Shown: in pieces, positions 7,822 to 15,562 of the stretch | Layout of the letters: each line of letters starts with the position of its first letter | How positions within the stretch are numbered: position 1 is the stretch's first letter | Origin: Alphaproteobacteria bacterium UBA2784 | GTDB lineage: Bacteria; Pseudomonadota; Alphaproteobacteria; Micropepsales; Micropepsaceae | NCBI GenBank assembly: GCA_002352285.1 | Contig: DEIC01000024.1 | Location: forward strand, 7,666 to 25,519 | DNA: 17,854 nt | Direction of reading: 5' to 3' | Position numbers and translations under genes: made by a program | Notes under the pieces: generated by a model | What the model saw: only the letters and a program-made list of their open reading frames with translations | What the model was told of the DNA's origin: nothing | Database searches by the model: none

Positions 7822-10290
7822 TCACTCCGCCGCGTGACCACCCGCTTGCATGCCCAGCTGCGCCGCAGCCGCACGTGGCACATAGCAATAGATGCTGGTG
7901 CCGCGGCCCGGCACGGAATCAAGCAGCACCATTCCGCCATGCATCTTGATGATCCGCTCGACCAGCGGCAGGCCCAATCCAGGGCCTGACGAATTGCCGC
8001 CCACGCGCTCGCTGGAGAAGCGCTCAAACACCTTGGGCTGAAGTTCTGGCGGAATGCCGGGCCCCGTATCAATCACGAAGAAGCGCACGGCCGCGCCTTC
8101 GCCCACGCCGCTGTCGCCCGCGTCCTCTGCGCCCAAAGTCACCGTGCCGCCGCCCGGCGTATACCGGATCGCGTTGTCGAGCAGATTGAACAGAACCTGC
8201 GTCATGCGCGCTTCATCCGCCATGACAAGGCCGGGCGTCTCCGGCAGCACGATATTGAGGAGAAGACCCGCACGGTCGCAGCGGTCGCGCATCAGTTCTT
8301 CGGCCGACTTGATGATCCGGGTCACTTCAACCGGCTTCAGCGACAGTTCCATCGCGCCGGAATCAATTGCCGCCAGATCAATGATGTTGTCGACCATCGC
8401 ATTGAGCTGGCTCGAAGCGGCAAACATCGCGTCAAGATAGCCGCGCGCACGTTCCGGCAACTCGCCGCCAATGCCCATCTGCAGCGCCTGCACAAAGCCA
8501 TGGACGGTGTTGAGCGGCGTGCGCAGCTTGTCGGAAATCTGCGCAACGATGCTGGTTTTCAGCTTGTCGGCAGCAACCAGTGCCGCGTTACGCTCCAGCA
8601 GGTTGCGCTCGGCATCGACGCTGTCCGTGATGTCAAGGAACGAGACAAGATTGGCGCCGTCGGGCAGTGGCACGATGTTCCAGGCGACCACGAAATTGTC
8701 CGTCCGCGAAATCCGGCCCGACGCGATGCGCCGCTCGCCCGCACCCGTTGCACCCAGATGCAGATCGGAAAGAACCTCGATCCCGCCCGACAGCGGCGCC
8801 AGCATGGCGATCACGCGGTCCGCATGCGGCTCACCGTCAAGGGCTGCCGCGTCCAGCCGCCAGATTGAGAGGAAGGCAGGGTTGTAGAGTTTCAGGCGCC
8901 CATCGGTGCCGAAAAGCGCCACACCCTCGTCCAGATAGTCAAGCGTGGAACGCTGCACATGGATCAGCGAGTTGTAATTGGCCTCCAGCGTAATCAGGCT
9001 CGTCACATCCTCGAACATCTGCAGAAGCCCGCCAAACGGATGCGGCTGCACGACAACGCGCAGCGTCGTTGCATCCGGCAGATGCCAGGTTTCTTCGATC
9101 GGCTCGATCGCGCGCATGTAAAGTTCGGCGCGGCCGCGTTTCCATTTGGCAAAGTCACGCTGTTCCGGCAAACGGCGTTCGGCCCGCAGCCGCTCAAGGA
9201 TCTCGCCCTCATCCGGCTTCTGGGCAAGAAACGCCGTATCAAGCCGCCACAGATCGGCATAGGCATGGTTGTGATAGATGAGGCGCTTGTCCGGCCCGAA
9301 AATCACGACAGCCGTTTTCAGGCGGTCCAGCGTCTCGTCATGCGCCTCGATGTGGCGCTGCAGGCGCGAGAGCGCATCGTCGATCTCGGTCGCATCGGTG
9401 AGCGTGATCAGCGCGCCGCCCGGCGCCGGGCTTGCCGTCACGGTAAAGGCGCGGCGCTGCCCGTTCACCACCGCATAGCGCCGCTCGCGCAGGCATGAGG
9501 TGTTTTCGGCGGCATCGGCGGCCAGCCGCTCCTCGTCCTTGATCAGCGGCGGCGCATTTGAAATTTCGCTCACGCCTTCAATGCCCAGCGCCGACACATA
9601 GGCGCTGTTGGCAAGCCGCAGCTTGCCCTGCCAGTCGCGCAAGGCAGCAGGCACGGGCAGGGCCGCCATCATCGCTTCCAGATCATCGCGGCGCGCAACG
9701 GGGCGTGCGGGCTCTTCGGCCACCGGCCAGACGACAACAGTCGGCTCGCGCCCCACAATGCGGCCCAGCACCCGAAAGGCGATGCCGCCGCCATCGCGCA
9801 CTTCAAGGGTAAAGGCATCGCCCTCTTCGCGCAGTTTGGCCAGCGCCAGCGCCAGCGGCGCGGCATCACCGCCGTCAAGGATGCGGCTGAGGAGGCCGGG
9901 CTCCGGCCCGTGCACAGCAGGAACATCCGTTTCCAGCGGCCAGACATAAAGCGTGGCGCCCTGTGCGATCAGGGCCTGCTCCCGCTGGGCGGCAGCGCGC
10001 AGCGCGACGAGATATTTGTCATGCAGGCGGCGTTCGCGCGCCCGCGTGCGCTGAAGAAGGGCCGCGGTCAAAAGCACCGCAGCGATGCCAAGCGCCAGAA
10101 TGCCGCCCGTGATGATGTCAGGAACCAGCGCGCCGGCGTCAGCAGCCCGGGCGGGCGTTGCAAAGACTGAAAGGCAAATGGCGGCGCCCGCACGCGCCAA
10201 AGGCCGCGCAAAAAGACGCGCGCCCCTTCTGCCGTGCCCACTGTGAAGCGCGTTCTGCGCCATCTGCCATTGCCCCGCCCGCGCGAACAT
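7822..10290 (-). CDS. Multi-PAS DivL-like sensor kinase with Asp replacing the H-box His (probable pseudokinase)
   Basis: The protein has 822 residues. The order is an Ala-rich leader (about 31-50, possible cleavage after TPARA), a membrane segment (about 56-80), an arginine-rich coiled stretch, a degenerate PAS-like region (about 100-195), three PAS domains (about 203-300, 318-432 and 445-560), a DHp helix pair (572-645) and a HATPase_c domain (about 690-807). The ATP-lid boxes are intact: N-box FNLLDNAIRY (N702, N706), G1 DTGPGI (741-746), F-box FERFS, G2 GPGLGL (769-774). The H-box reads ISDKLRTPLN, with D587 where histidine kinases have the phospho-accepting His. DivL of Caulobacter has Tyr there. 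The family is often next to tsaE-amgK-murU-addAB (recalled). The start is uncertain: M1 has no good Shine-Dalgarno, and M10 at 10263 is the alternative. The exact DivL orthology is inference. Confidence 0.85.
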   Translation of the reverse strand: MFARAGQWQMAQNALHSGHGRRGARLFARPLARAGAAICLSVFATPARAADAGALVPDIITGGILALGIAAVLLTAALLQRTRARERRLHDKYLVALRAAAQREQALIAQGATLYVWPLETDVPAVHGPEPGLLSRILDGGDAAPLALALAKLREEGDAFTLEVRDGGGIAFRVLGRIVGREPTVVVWPVAEEPARPVARRDDLEAMMAALPVPAALRDWQGKLRLANSAYVSALGIEGVSEISNAPPLIKDEERLAADAAENTSCLRERRYAVVNGQRRAFTVTASPAPGGALITLTDATEIDDALSRLQRHIEAHDETLDRLKTAVVIFGPDKRLIYHNHAYADLWRLDTAFLAQKPDEGEILERLRAERRLPEQRDFAKWKRGRAELYMRAIEPIEETWHLPDATTLRVVVQPHPFGGLLQMFEDVTSLITLEANYNSLIHVQRSTLDYLDEGVALFGTDGRLKLYNPAFLSIWRLDAAALDGEPHADRVIAMLAPLSGGIEVLSDLHLGATGAGERRIASGRISRTDNFVVAWNIVPLPDGANLVSFLDITDSVDAERNLLERNAALVAADKLKTSIVAQISDKLRTPLNTVHGFVQALQMGIGGELPERARGYLDAMFAASSQLNAMVDNIIDLAAIDSGAMELSLKPVEVTRIIKSAEELMRDRCDRAGLLLNIVLPETPGLVMADEARMTQVLFNLLDNAIRYTPGGGTVTLGAEDAGDSGVGEGAAVRFFVIDTGPGIPPELQPKVFERFSSERVGGNSSGPGLGLPLVERIIKMHGGMVLLDSVPGRGTSIYCYVPRAAAAQLGMQAGGHAAE

Positions 10291-10399
10291 GACGGCGGGT
10301 CTTTGCGCCTGCCTGTCTCATCCGCTTGCCGGTCCATTCAGACCGAATCATCACCCAAGATAGGCAGGAAGGCGAGTGGGCGCGAGGGTCTTTGGCAGG

Positions 10400-12112
10400 T
10401 TAATCGCCACCCAGCAAGGTGCGGCATGCCGCTTCATCTGCTTCCGGCCCGGCGGTCAATTGCTGCAATGTGAATGTTTCATCGCCCGCAGGCTTGAAGA
10501 TGATGTCGCGGACAGTACCGCCATCATCAACGACATAGTGAAGATCCCGGCGGGAGTCGGGCGGCCCGGAATGGCGTCGGTCAAGAATGCGCATGCCATC
10601 GCGCATGCCCGCGCGCGCAGCGGGGCCTAAAGGTCGAACCCCCGTCACGATGTTGGTCTCGCGTGAAGCGTCAGCGTCGAAACCGAAGTCAAGGACGGGC
10701 ACATCGCTGGTCTCGACCCGAAGGCAGGGTGAAAACAGGTCGTCGGGCAGCAAGATGGCTTCGCCTGTTGCAATATAACGGACAAGGTCGTCAGCCAGGC
10801 TGATCTCCGACAGTTCGGAATAGACTGCTGGAAAGAGTGCATCGGCAGGCGGCACGGCACCATCTTGCGCGCGCCTCTGCATCGCAAGGATGACGTCATC
10901 AATGTCGAGCTTCCGGCTGCTCAGGCTTCGCAAGCGGTGATCCCACATTGCCGCCAGCATCATGCCGCGCTGATAGGGGATTTTCTGTGTGAAAGAATCG
11001 GACCAGAACTCACGACCTACTTCTTCGTTTGGCTGAAGCCGTGCCGGCGATGATCCATAGGCGAAAAGCATTGCATTCCAGCCAGAAGCAAACTCATCAA
11101 CGCTGATGACACCATCGGCCAAAAGCCGCCGCCAGGTGTAATAGTCGGTAAAGCCCTCGCTGAACCAGTATCGCATCGGCTGCGTCGGGTCGAAGCCTTG
11201 GGGAAAGCCGCCCAAACGATCCGGGAACCATTTGTGCAGATGCTCGTGGGCGATGAGATAGCGGAAATCCCCAAGGGCAGCGTGATCCGTCGCAAACATC
11301 GCAAACGTACCATCCAGTGCCGTGCCGCCCAGCGAATAGTATTTCTCATCGGTCAGCGGCAGGAGCGTGACCAGAAAATCTTCGGTAGGTGTCTCAAGAA
11401 ACCTGTGATGGCCGGCAATGATGTCGGCGGCCATGCTGGCCAGCGCGGCGTCGTCAAACTTCCATGCGCCGCGCACGGCCACACGCAGTGTTTTACCGTT
11501 CAAATCACGTGAGCTGATGCGAAAGTCACCGCCGACCGCAAGGTGTCGCTGCACGGCTGCATTGTCCTGACCGGTGAATGCGAATGCGCGCCCCTCGCCA
11601 AAACTTGTTGCAAGCGGGAGATCGGGATCAAAGCCCTCGAACGAAACCGAAAGTGCATAAGGCCCATCAATCATGGGCCAGGCAAAGGCGGCAAACCCGA
11701 TCAGGTGAAAGTAATCCGGCCGGACGATCACGCGATAAGGATTGCGCCCGTCCGCCTCTGGCTCTTGCGCCATGCGCATGAAACGCCAGCTGAGCGCGAC
11801 CATCGCGCCGGGTTCGTGTTGCAAAGTACGGATGAAAGGCTCATTCCCGTCCGCCGGAAGCAATTCAGCGTTGGTCGCACTGAGGTCGGCCATATCACCG
11901 TAGAGCACCGTCTCGCCGCCCCATTCGTCCGGCAGGCGCACCTGCGTCGTGCCGGAAGGTGACCCCTTGAAGCGCATGCTGACATGAAGCGCTGCCAGGC
12001 CCTCGCGATCGCGTTCCGGCGAAATGACATACGCAATTGGCAGGTATGTTTCTGCCGCGCGCACACCGGTGGAAACTGCCAGAAGTGTCAGGAGCGCGAG
12101 TGCGAAGCGCAT
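10400..12112 (-). CDS. Secreted M61-like (glycyl aminopeptidase family) zinc peptidase with PDZ-like tail
   Basis: The protein has 570 residues from the ATG at 12112. This start is chosen because GGAGGA lies six bases upstream and the product opens with a signal peptide (MRFALALLTLLAVSTGVRA, cut before AETY). The zinc site is HEHLH (289-293), followed by E319 in WFSEGFTDYY. SEGFTxYY and the later YQRGMMLAAMWDHRLR are M61 catalytic-domain features. A PDZ-like segment (about 484-545, PLGPAARAGMRDG) closes the protein, as in M61 members. It should act in the periplasm; the substrate is unknown. The frame is open to 12193, but those extra 27 codons cover the ahcY terminator. Parts look less GC-rich than the neighbours (30 of 60 G+C in 11041-11100), so later insertion between ahcY and the sensor gene is possible. 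The metal-site assignment is by motif only. Confidence 0.8.
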   Translation of the reverse strand: MRFALALLTLLAVSTGVRAAETYLPIAYVISPERDREGLAALHVSMRFKGSPSGTTQVRLPDEWGGETVLYGDMADLSATNAELLPADGNEPFIRTLQHEPGAMVALSWRFMRMAQEPEADGRNPYRVIVRPDYFHLIGFAAFAWPMIDGPYALSVSFEGFDPDLPLATSFGEGRAFAFTGQDNAAVQRHLAVGGDFRISSRDLNGKTLRVAVRGAWKFDDAALASMAADIIAGHHRFLETPTEDFLVTLLPLTDEKYYSLGGTALDGTFAMFATDHAALGDFRYLIAHEHLHKWFPDRLGGFPQGFDPTQPMRYWFSEGFTDYYTWRRLLADGVISVDEFASGWNAMLFAYGSSPARLQPNEEVGREFWSDSFTQKIPYQRGMMLAAMWDHRLRSLSSRKLDIDDVILAMQRRAQDGAVPPADALFPAVYSELSEISLADDLVRYIATGEAILLPDDLFSPCLRVETSDVPVLDFGFDADASRETNIVTGVRPLGPAARAGMRDGMRILDRRHSGPPDSRRDLHYVVDDGGTVRDIIFKPAGDETFTLQQLTAGPEADEAACRTLLGGD

Positions 12113-12118
12113 GGCGTT

Positions 12119-12124
12119 TCCTCC
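12119..12124 (-). promoter_or_regulatory. Ribosome binding site fixing the M61 peptidase start
   Basis: On the - strand GGAGGA is followed by six bases and the ATG at 12112. It is the strongest Shine-Dalgarno in the - strand block. It decides this start over the longer frame beginning at 12193. Confidence 0.8.
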
Positions 12125-12161
12125 AGAAGAAAGGGCAACGGCAATTTTCTGCCGTCGCCCT
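12122..12161 (-). terminator. Intrinsic terminator of ahcY, abutting the peptidase RBS
   Basis: On the - strand AGGGCGACGGCA (12161-12150) pairs with TGCCGTTGCCCT (12143-12132) as a 12-bp stem containing one G-U, with a 6-base loop. It is followed by the T-rich TTCTTCT. It begins 37 bases after the ahcY stop. The T-tract runs directly into the GGAGGA of the next gene. Confidence 0.75.
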
Positions 12162-12197
12162 GTTCCTGAAGCAACTGACAATCGCGTCAGCAATCTT

Positions 12198-13601
12198 TCA
12201 ATACCGGTAATGTTCCGGCTTGAAGGGTTTGTCGTCGCTCACACCGATATATTCCGCCTGCTTGGGGCTGAGCCTGGTCAGCCTGGCACCGACCTTGGCC
12301 AGATGCAGTTCGGCGACCTTTTCATCGAGCTTCTTGGGCAGCGTATAGACCTGACGCTCGTATTTCGCGCCATTGGTCCACAGCTCGATCTGGGCCAGCG
12401 TCTGGTTCGAGAACGACGCCGACATCACAAAGCTCGGATGGCCCATCGCATTGCCCAGATTCACAAGGCGGCCTTCCGACAGAAGAATGATGCGCTTGCC
12501 ATCGGGAAAGCTGATCTCGTCCACCTGCGGCTTGATGTTGGTCCACTTGAAATTGCGCAGGCTTGCGACCTGGATCTCGCTGTCAAAATGGCCGATATTG
12601 CACACGATGGCGCGATCCTTCATCGCGCGCATGTGGTCGATGGTGATGACATCGACATTGCCGGTGGCGGTGACGAAAATGTCGGCGCGCGGGGCGGCAT
12701 CTTCCATGGTGACAACTTCATAGCCCTCCATCGCCGCCTGCAGCGCGCAGATGGGATCGATCTCCGTCACCATCACGCGGCAGCCCGCCTGACGCAGTGA
12801 GGCCGCCGAACCCTTGCCGACATCGCCGTAACCGGCAACGACGGCAACCTTGCCCGCCATCATCACGTCGGTGCCGCGACGGATGCCGTCCACCAGCGAT
12901 TCACGGCAGCCATAGAGATTGTCGAACTTCGACTTGGTCACGCTGTCATTGACATTGATCGCGGGAAACAGAAGACGGCCCTCGCGCGCCATGATGTAAA
13001 GGCGGTGAACGCCCGTGGTCGTTTCCTCCGAAACGCCCTTGATCGCAGCTGCGCACTGGGCAAACCAGCCCGGCCGCTGCTTCAGGAGTTTCTTGATGAG
13101 CGCAAAAAAGATCTCTTCTTCTTCATTGCCCGGCGCATCCAGAAACGCGGTGTCGCCCTGTTCGGCGCGCAGCCCGTGATGGACAAGCATGGTGGCATCG
13201 CCGCCATCATCCAGGATCAGGTTCGGCGTGCCGCCGTCATGCCATTCGAAAATGCGCGCGACATATTCCCAGTATTCCTCCAGCGTCTCGCCCTTCACGG
13301 CAAAGACAGGGATCTTGGCCGCGGCAATCGCGGCCGCCGCATGATCCTGCGTCGAGAAAATATTGCACGAGCTCCAGCGCACATCGGCGCCCAGCGCCGT
13401 CAGCGTTTCGATCAGCACGGCGGTCTGGATCGTCATGTGGAGACAGCCTGCAATACGCGCACCGGCCAGCGGCTTCTTGCCTGCAAATTCGGCGCGGATG
13501 GCCATCAGGCCCGGCATCTCGCTTTCAGCAAGCGAGATTTCCTTGCGGCCGAAATCGGCCAGCGACATGTCGGCGACACGAAAATCAGAAAAATGGCTCA
13601 T
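12198..13601 (-). CDS. ahcY: Adenosylhomocysteinase (S-adenosyl-L-homocysteine hydrolase)
   Basis: This is a 467-residue NAD-dependent cytoplasmic enzyme that splits S-adenosylhomocysteine to adenosine and homocysteine. It relieves product inhibition of methyltransferases and feeds the methionine cycle. Visible are signature 1 SCNIFSTQDHAAAAI (78-92), substrate/catalytic residues in HMTIQTA (from H55), DDGGD (131-135) and NDSVTKSKFDN (218-228), the NAD-binding GYGDVGKG (257-264), and the family-typical end KPEHYRY. The length fits the long form found in many Proteobacteria, which carries an internal insert. The ATG at 13601 has AAAGGA ten bases upstream. A terminator follows the gene and a palindrome precedes it, so it is probably a monocistronic, regulated unit. 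Confidence 0.97.
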   Translation of the reverse strand: MSHFSDFRVADMSLADFGRKEISLAESEMPGLMAIRAEFAGKKPLAGARIAGCLHMTIQTAVLIETLTALGADVRWSSCNIFSTQDHAAAAIAAAKIPVFAVKGETLEEYWEYVARIFEWHDGGTPNLILDDGGDATMLVHHGLRAEQGDTAFLDAPGNEEEEIFFALIKKLLKQRPGWFAQCAAAIKGVSEETTTGVHRLYIMAREGRLLFPAINVNDSVTKSKFDNLYGCRESLVDGIRRGTDVMMAGKVAVVAGYGDVGKGSAASLRQAGCRVMVTEIDPICALQAAMEGYEVVTMEDAAPRADIFVTATGNVDVITIDHMRAMKDRAIVCNIGHFDSEIQVASLRNFKWTNIKPQVDEISFPDGKRIILLSEGRLVNLGNAMGHPSFVMSASFSNQTLAQIELWTNGAKYERQVYTLPKKLDEKVAELHLAKVGARLTRLSPKQAEYIGVSDDKPFKPEHYRY

Positions 13602-13691
13602 GGGAAAAATGTCCTTTGGCCGCGCACCCCAGGGCCGCAGCAGATGGAAGAGGCCACGCCTTTAGCAGGCGCAAGCCCGCTCCGGCAAGGG

Positions 13692-13713
13692 CATATAAAG
13701 AAATCTTTATGTG
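13692..13713. promoter_or_regulatory. Imperfect palindrome upstream of ahcY, candidate SahR-type operator
   Basis: CATATAAAG, a 4-base AAAT spacer, then CTTTATGTG: nine-base arms with a single mismatch. It is AT-rich in a GC-rich setting. On the - strand it contains a -10-like TTATAT or TATATG, so a bound protein would block transcription initiation of ahcY, about 90 bases downstream. ArsR-family SahR regulators of S-adenosylhomocysteine metabolism use AT-rich palindromes before ahcY and met genes. The match to SahR is recalled rather than searched. Confidence 0.5.
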
Positions 13714-13718
13714 ATTTT

Positions 13719-13747
13719 CAGGGTCAGGCGCGCTTGGCCTGACCCTG
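13719..13747 (-). other. Perfect 10-bp stem-loop over the stop codon of the 569-residue protein gene
   Basis: CAGGGTCAGG (13719-13728) and CCTGACCCTG (13738-13747) form a perfect 10-bp stem with a 9-base loop. It spans the last codons and the TGA (13724-13726). On the - strand it is followed by GAAAATCAC, not a T-run, so it is at best a T-less terminator or a 3'-end RNA stabiliser. Confidence 0.55.
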
Positions 13748-15433
13748 TGGCGCTGCCGCCGGGGCCTTGCCGTCACCCTCAATCGCCGCCAGCGCCGCCT
13801 GCAGGAGTGAGGCGGCGGCTGCGTCCTTGGACGCGGCAGTGGCAGCACCGGATGGATTGCTGCCCAGATGCTTTTCCGTAAAGGCCCGTGCCCTCTGCGT
13901 CATCACACCATCGGTAATCGCGCCATCCGCCAGAAGCTTCAGGACCATCAGCGCATTGGCCTTGGCATCGCGCGCGAGCACGTCAAACCATTTGCCGGCA
14001 TCGGCCGCCTTGACCGAGAGGCTGTCCAGACCCTCGGCCAACTGGCGCTTCTGCAGATCGGGCAGGTTCGATTTGAGGATGCGGCGCTGATGCGCAGCCA
14101 GGCGCTTCAGGCGCACATCGACGGGATGACGCGGATCAACAAAGGCCGATTCCATCTGCGGTGACGTCAGCTGGCCCTGCATGACCGCAGCAAGCGCGCG
14201 CTTGTTCTCCGGGCCCACCACATTTTCTTCAAGCGTAATCAGACGCTCCAGCCGCCCGTCTGCGCCCTGGGCCGGCTTTACCCACGCCTCCAGCGTGTCG
14301 GAGGCGACATAGCGCTTGGAACGGATGGTCACGGCGGCAACAATGTCTTCCTGCTGCAACCACGCGCCCGCACCGATCACAAGGCGCGTGACGATCTGTT
14401 TGAGGTGTTTGAGCTCTGTCTCAAGGTCAGCGGCCAGCTTGCGGCCTGAACGCACTTCAGCCACCACACGCTTGCCCACGGCAATGCGGGCCTCGTCAAA
14501 GCGCCCGGCTGCAAACTCGTTCGCCAGAATGGCAAGGCCCGGCGATGCGCCTTCAATCCTGCGCCCGCAAAAAAGATCAGCGAGCACGATCATGGCGCTG
14601 CCCAGATCAGGCTGGCTGCCAATCAATTCCTGCAGGGCGGCCGAGCCATTCAGAAGCTCGGCGATGATGGTGCCTGCAGACGCAATGACAAGCGGGCGCT
14701 CTGGCGCATTTTCCGCTACGCCATGCGCCACTTCAGCGACGCGGGAAAGCTTTTCGCTCCAGCTCTTGGCAGGCGCCAGAAATTTGGCCATCGCCGCATT
14801 GAAAAGATAGGCGGCATCGGGCTCACCGGCCACCTTGCGCGCATGCGCGACAAGAGCGGCTGCATCCTTGCACGCGACCAGACGGCCCGCGCGTTCGTCC
14901 TTGTAAACCCGCTTGATCGCACGCTCGGTCAGCTCAAGCAGCGACTTCATGATTTTGGCAACGCCGGCCTCGGTTGTGGCGGCCTGCGCAATTGCCACTT
15001 TCTGGATCGCATGCTGGAACACGGTGCCGGTTGCTTCCAGCCGCTCCAGCGCCTCGGGCGAATGGATCAGTTCCGTGACGGTCAATTTCCAGCGCGACAG
15101 CGAGTCTGCCAGAAGCCGCCCGATGGTCGCGCGCGAATGGAGCGAGTAAAGATCTTCCGGCGAAAAGCAGGGCAGGGCATGCGGCTCTTCTTCAGCCTCG
15201 GGCGCCACGCGCACCTTCGCTGTGCCTTCCTCAAAAATCGTCAGGCTGCGGAATTCGCCGGTCGCCTCGTTATAGGTCTCCTTCACCACCTTCACGGCGG
15301 CGGCTTCGTTGGCGGCAATCAGGGCCTCTGCGGTTTTGACGGCCGTGGTGCGGCTCGAAATGGCGTCCATCAGCGCCCAGCCCGATTTGGCGCCCTTGCG
15401 GACAAAAATCTCGTAGTGGATCTGCGCAGCCAT
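13724..15433 (-). CDS. Conserved-looking hypothetical protein, 569 residues, mostly helical
   Basis: I do not recognise a named family. The start MAAQIHYEIFVRKGAKSGW at 15433 is preferred because AGGG lies seven bases upstream. The frame is open to 15496, but that ATG sits at the edge of the pckA terminator. The N-terminal 75 residues look like a small alpha/beta module (IHYEIF, KVVKETYNEATGEFRSLTIF). The rest, from about 90 to 520, is rich in Leu, Ala and charged residues and appears all-helical, with PCFSPEDLYSLHSRATIGRL near the start. The C-terminal 40 residues are a low-complexity Ala-rich tail (ATAASKDAAAASLLQAALAA). There is no signal peptide, membrane segment or catalytic motif. It sits between pckA and ahcY with terminators or hairpins on both sides, so it may be its own transcription unit. 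A cytoplasmic scaffold or regulator is only a guess. Confidence 0.75.
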   Translation of the reverse strand: MAAQIHYEIFVRKGAKSGWALMDAISSRTTAVKTAEALIAANEAAAVKVVKETYNEATGEFRSLTIFEEGTAKVRVAPEAEEEPHALPCFSPEDLYSLHSRATIGRLLADSLSRWKLTVTELIHSPEALERLEATGTVFQHAIQKVAIAQAATTEAGVAKIMKSLLELTERAIKRVYKDERAGRLVACKDAAALVAHARKVAGEPDAAYLFNAAMAKFLAPAKSWSEKLSRVAEVAHGVAENAPERPLVIASAGTIIAELLNGSAALQELIGSQPDLGSAMIVLADLFCGRRIEGASPGLAILANEFAAGRFDEARIAVGKRVVAEVRSGRKLAADLETELKHLKQIVTRLVIGAGAWLQQEDIVAAVTIRSKRYVASDTLEAWVKPAQGADGRLERLITLEENVVGPENKRALAAVMQGQLTSPQMESAFVDPRHPVDVRLKRLAAHQRRILKSNLPDLQKRQLAEGLDSLSVKAADAGKWFDVLARDAKANALMVLKLLADGAITDGVMTQRARAFTEKHLGSNPSGAATAASKDAAAASLLQAALAAIEGDGKAPAAAPQGQAKRA

Positions 15434-15503
15434 CGGTACGCCCTGTCGGATGCATGAGCCGGGAACGCCCATCATGGCTTGCGCGGCGTTAAGCACACAT
15501 GAA

Positions 15504-15535
15504 AAGGCCCGCAGCGTTGATCGCGTGCGGGCCTT
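15504..15535 (-). terminator. Intrinsic terminator of pckA
   Basis: On the - strand AAGGCCCGCA pairs perfectly with TGCGGGCCTT over 10 bp with a 12-base loop. TTC follows, giving a TTTTC end. It starts 27 bases after the pckA stop. A flanking ACACAT/ATGTGT inverted repeat (15495-15500 and 15550-15555) could extend the structure. Confidence 0.8.
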
Positions 15536-15562
15536 AAGCCTTTGGCAAGATGTGTGGCGCGT

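Noticed and set aside
10291..10399. Promoter before the sensor gene
   Set aside because: No -35/-10 pair at acceptable spacing is visible. A GAATC (10345-10349) and a short GGTC/GACC hairpin are too weak to call.
12024..12800. 258-codon frame on the + strand
   Set aside because: It is antisense to ahcY and the peptidase signal peptide and contains the ahcY terminator.
13602..13691. SAH riboswitch in the ahcY leader
   Set aside because: The leader has only short GC hairpins and I cannot match the conserved SAH-aptamer core. A covariance-model search would decide.
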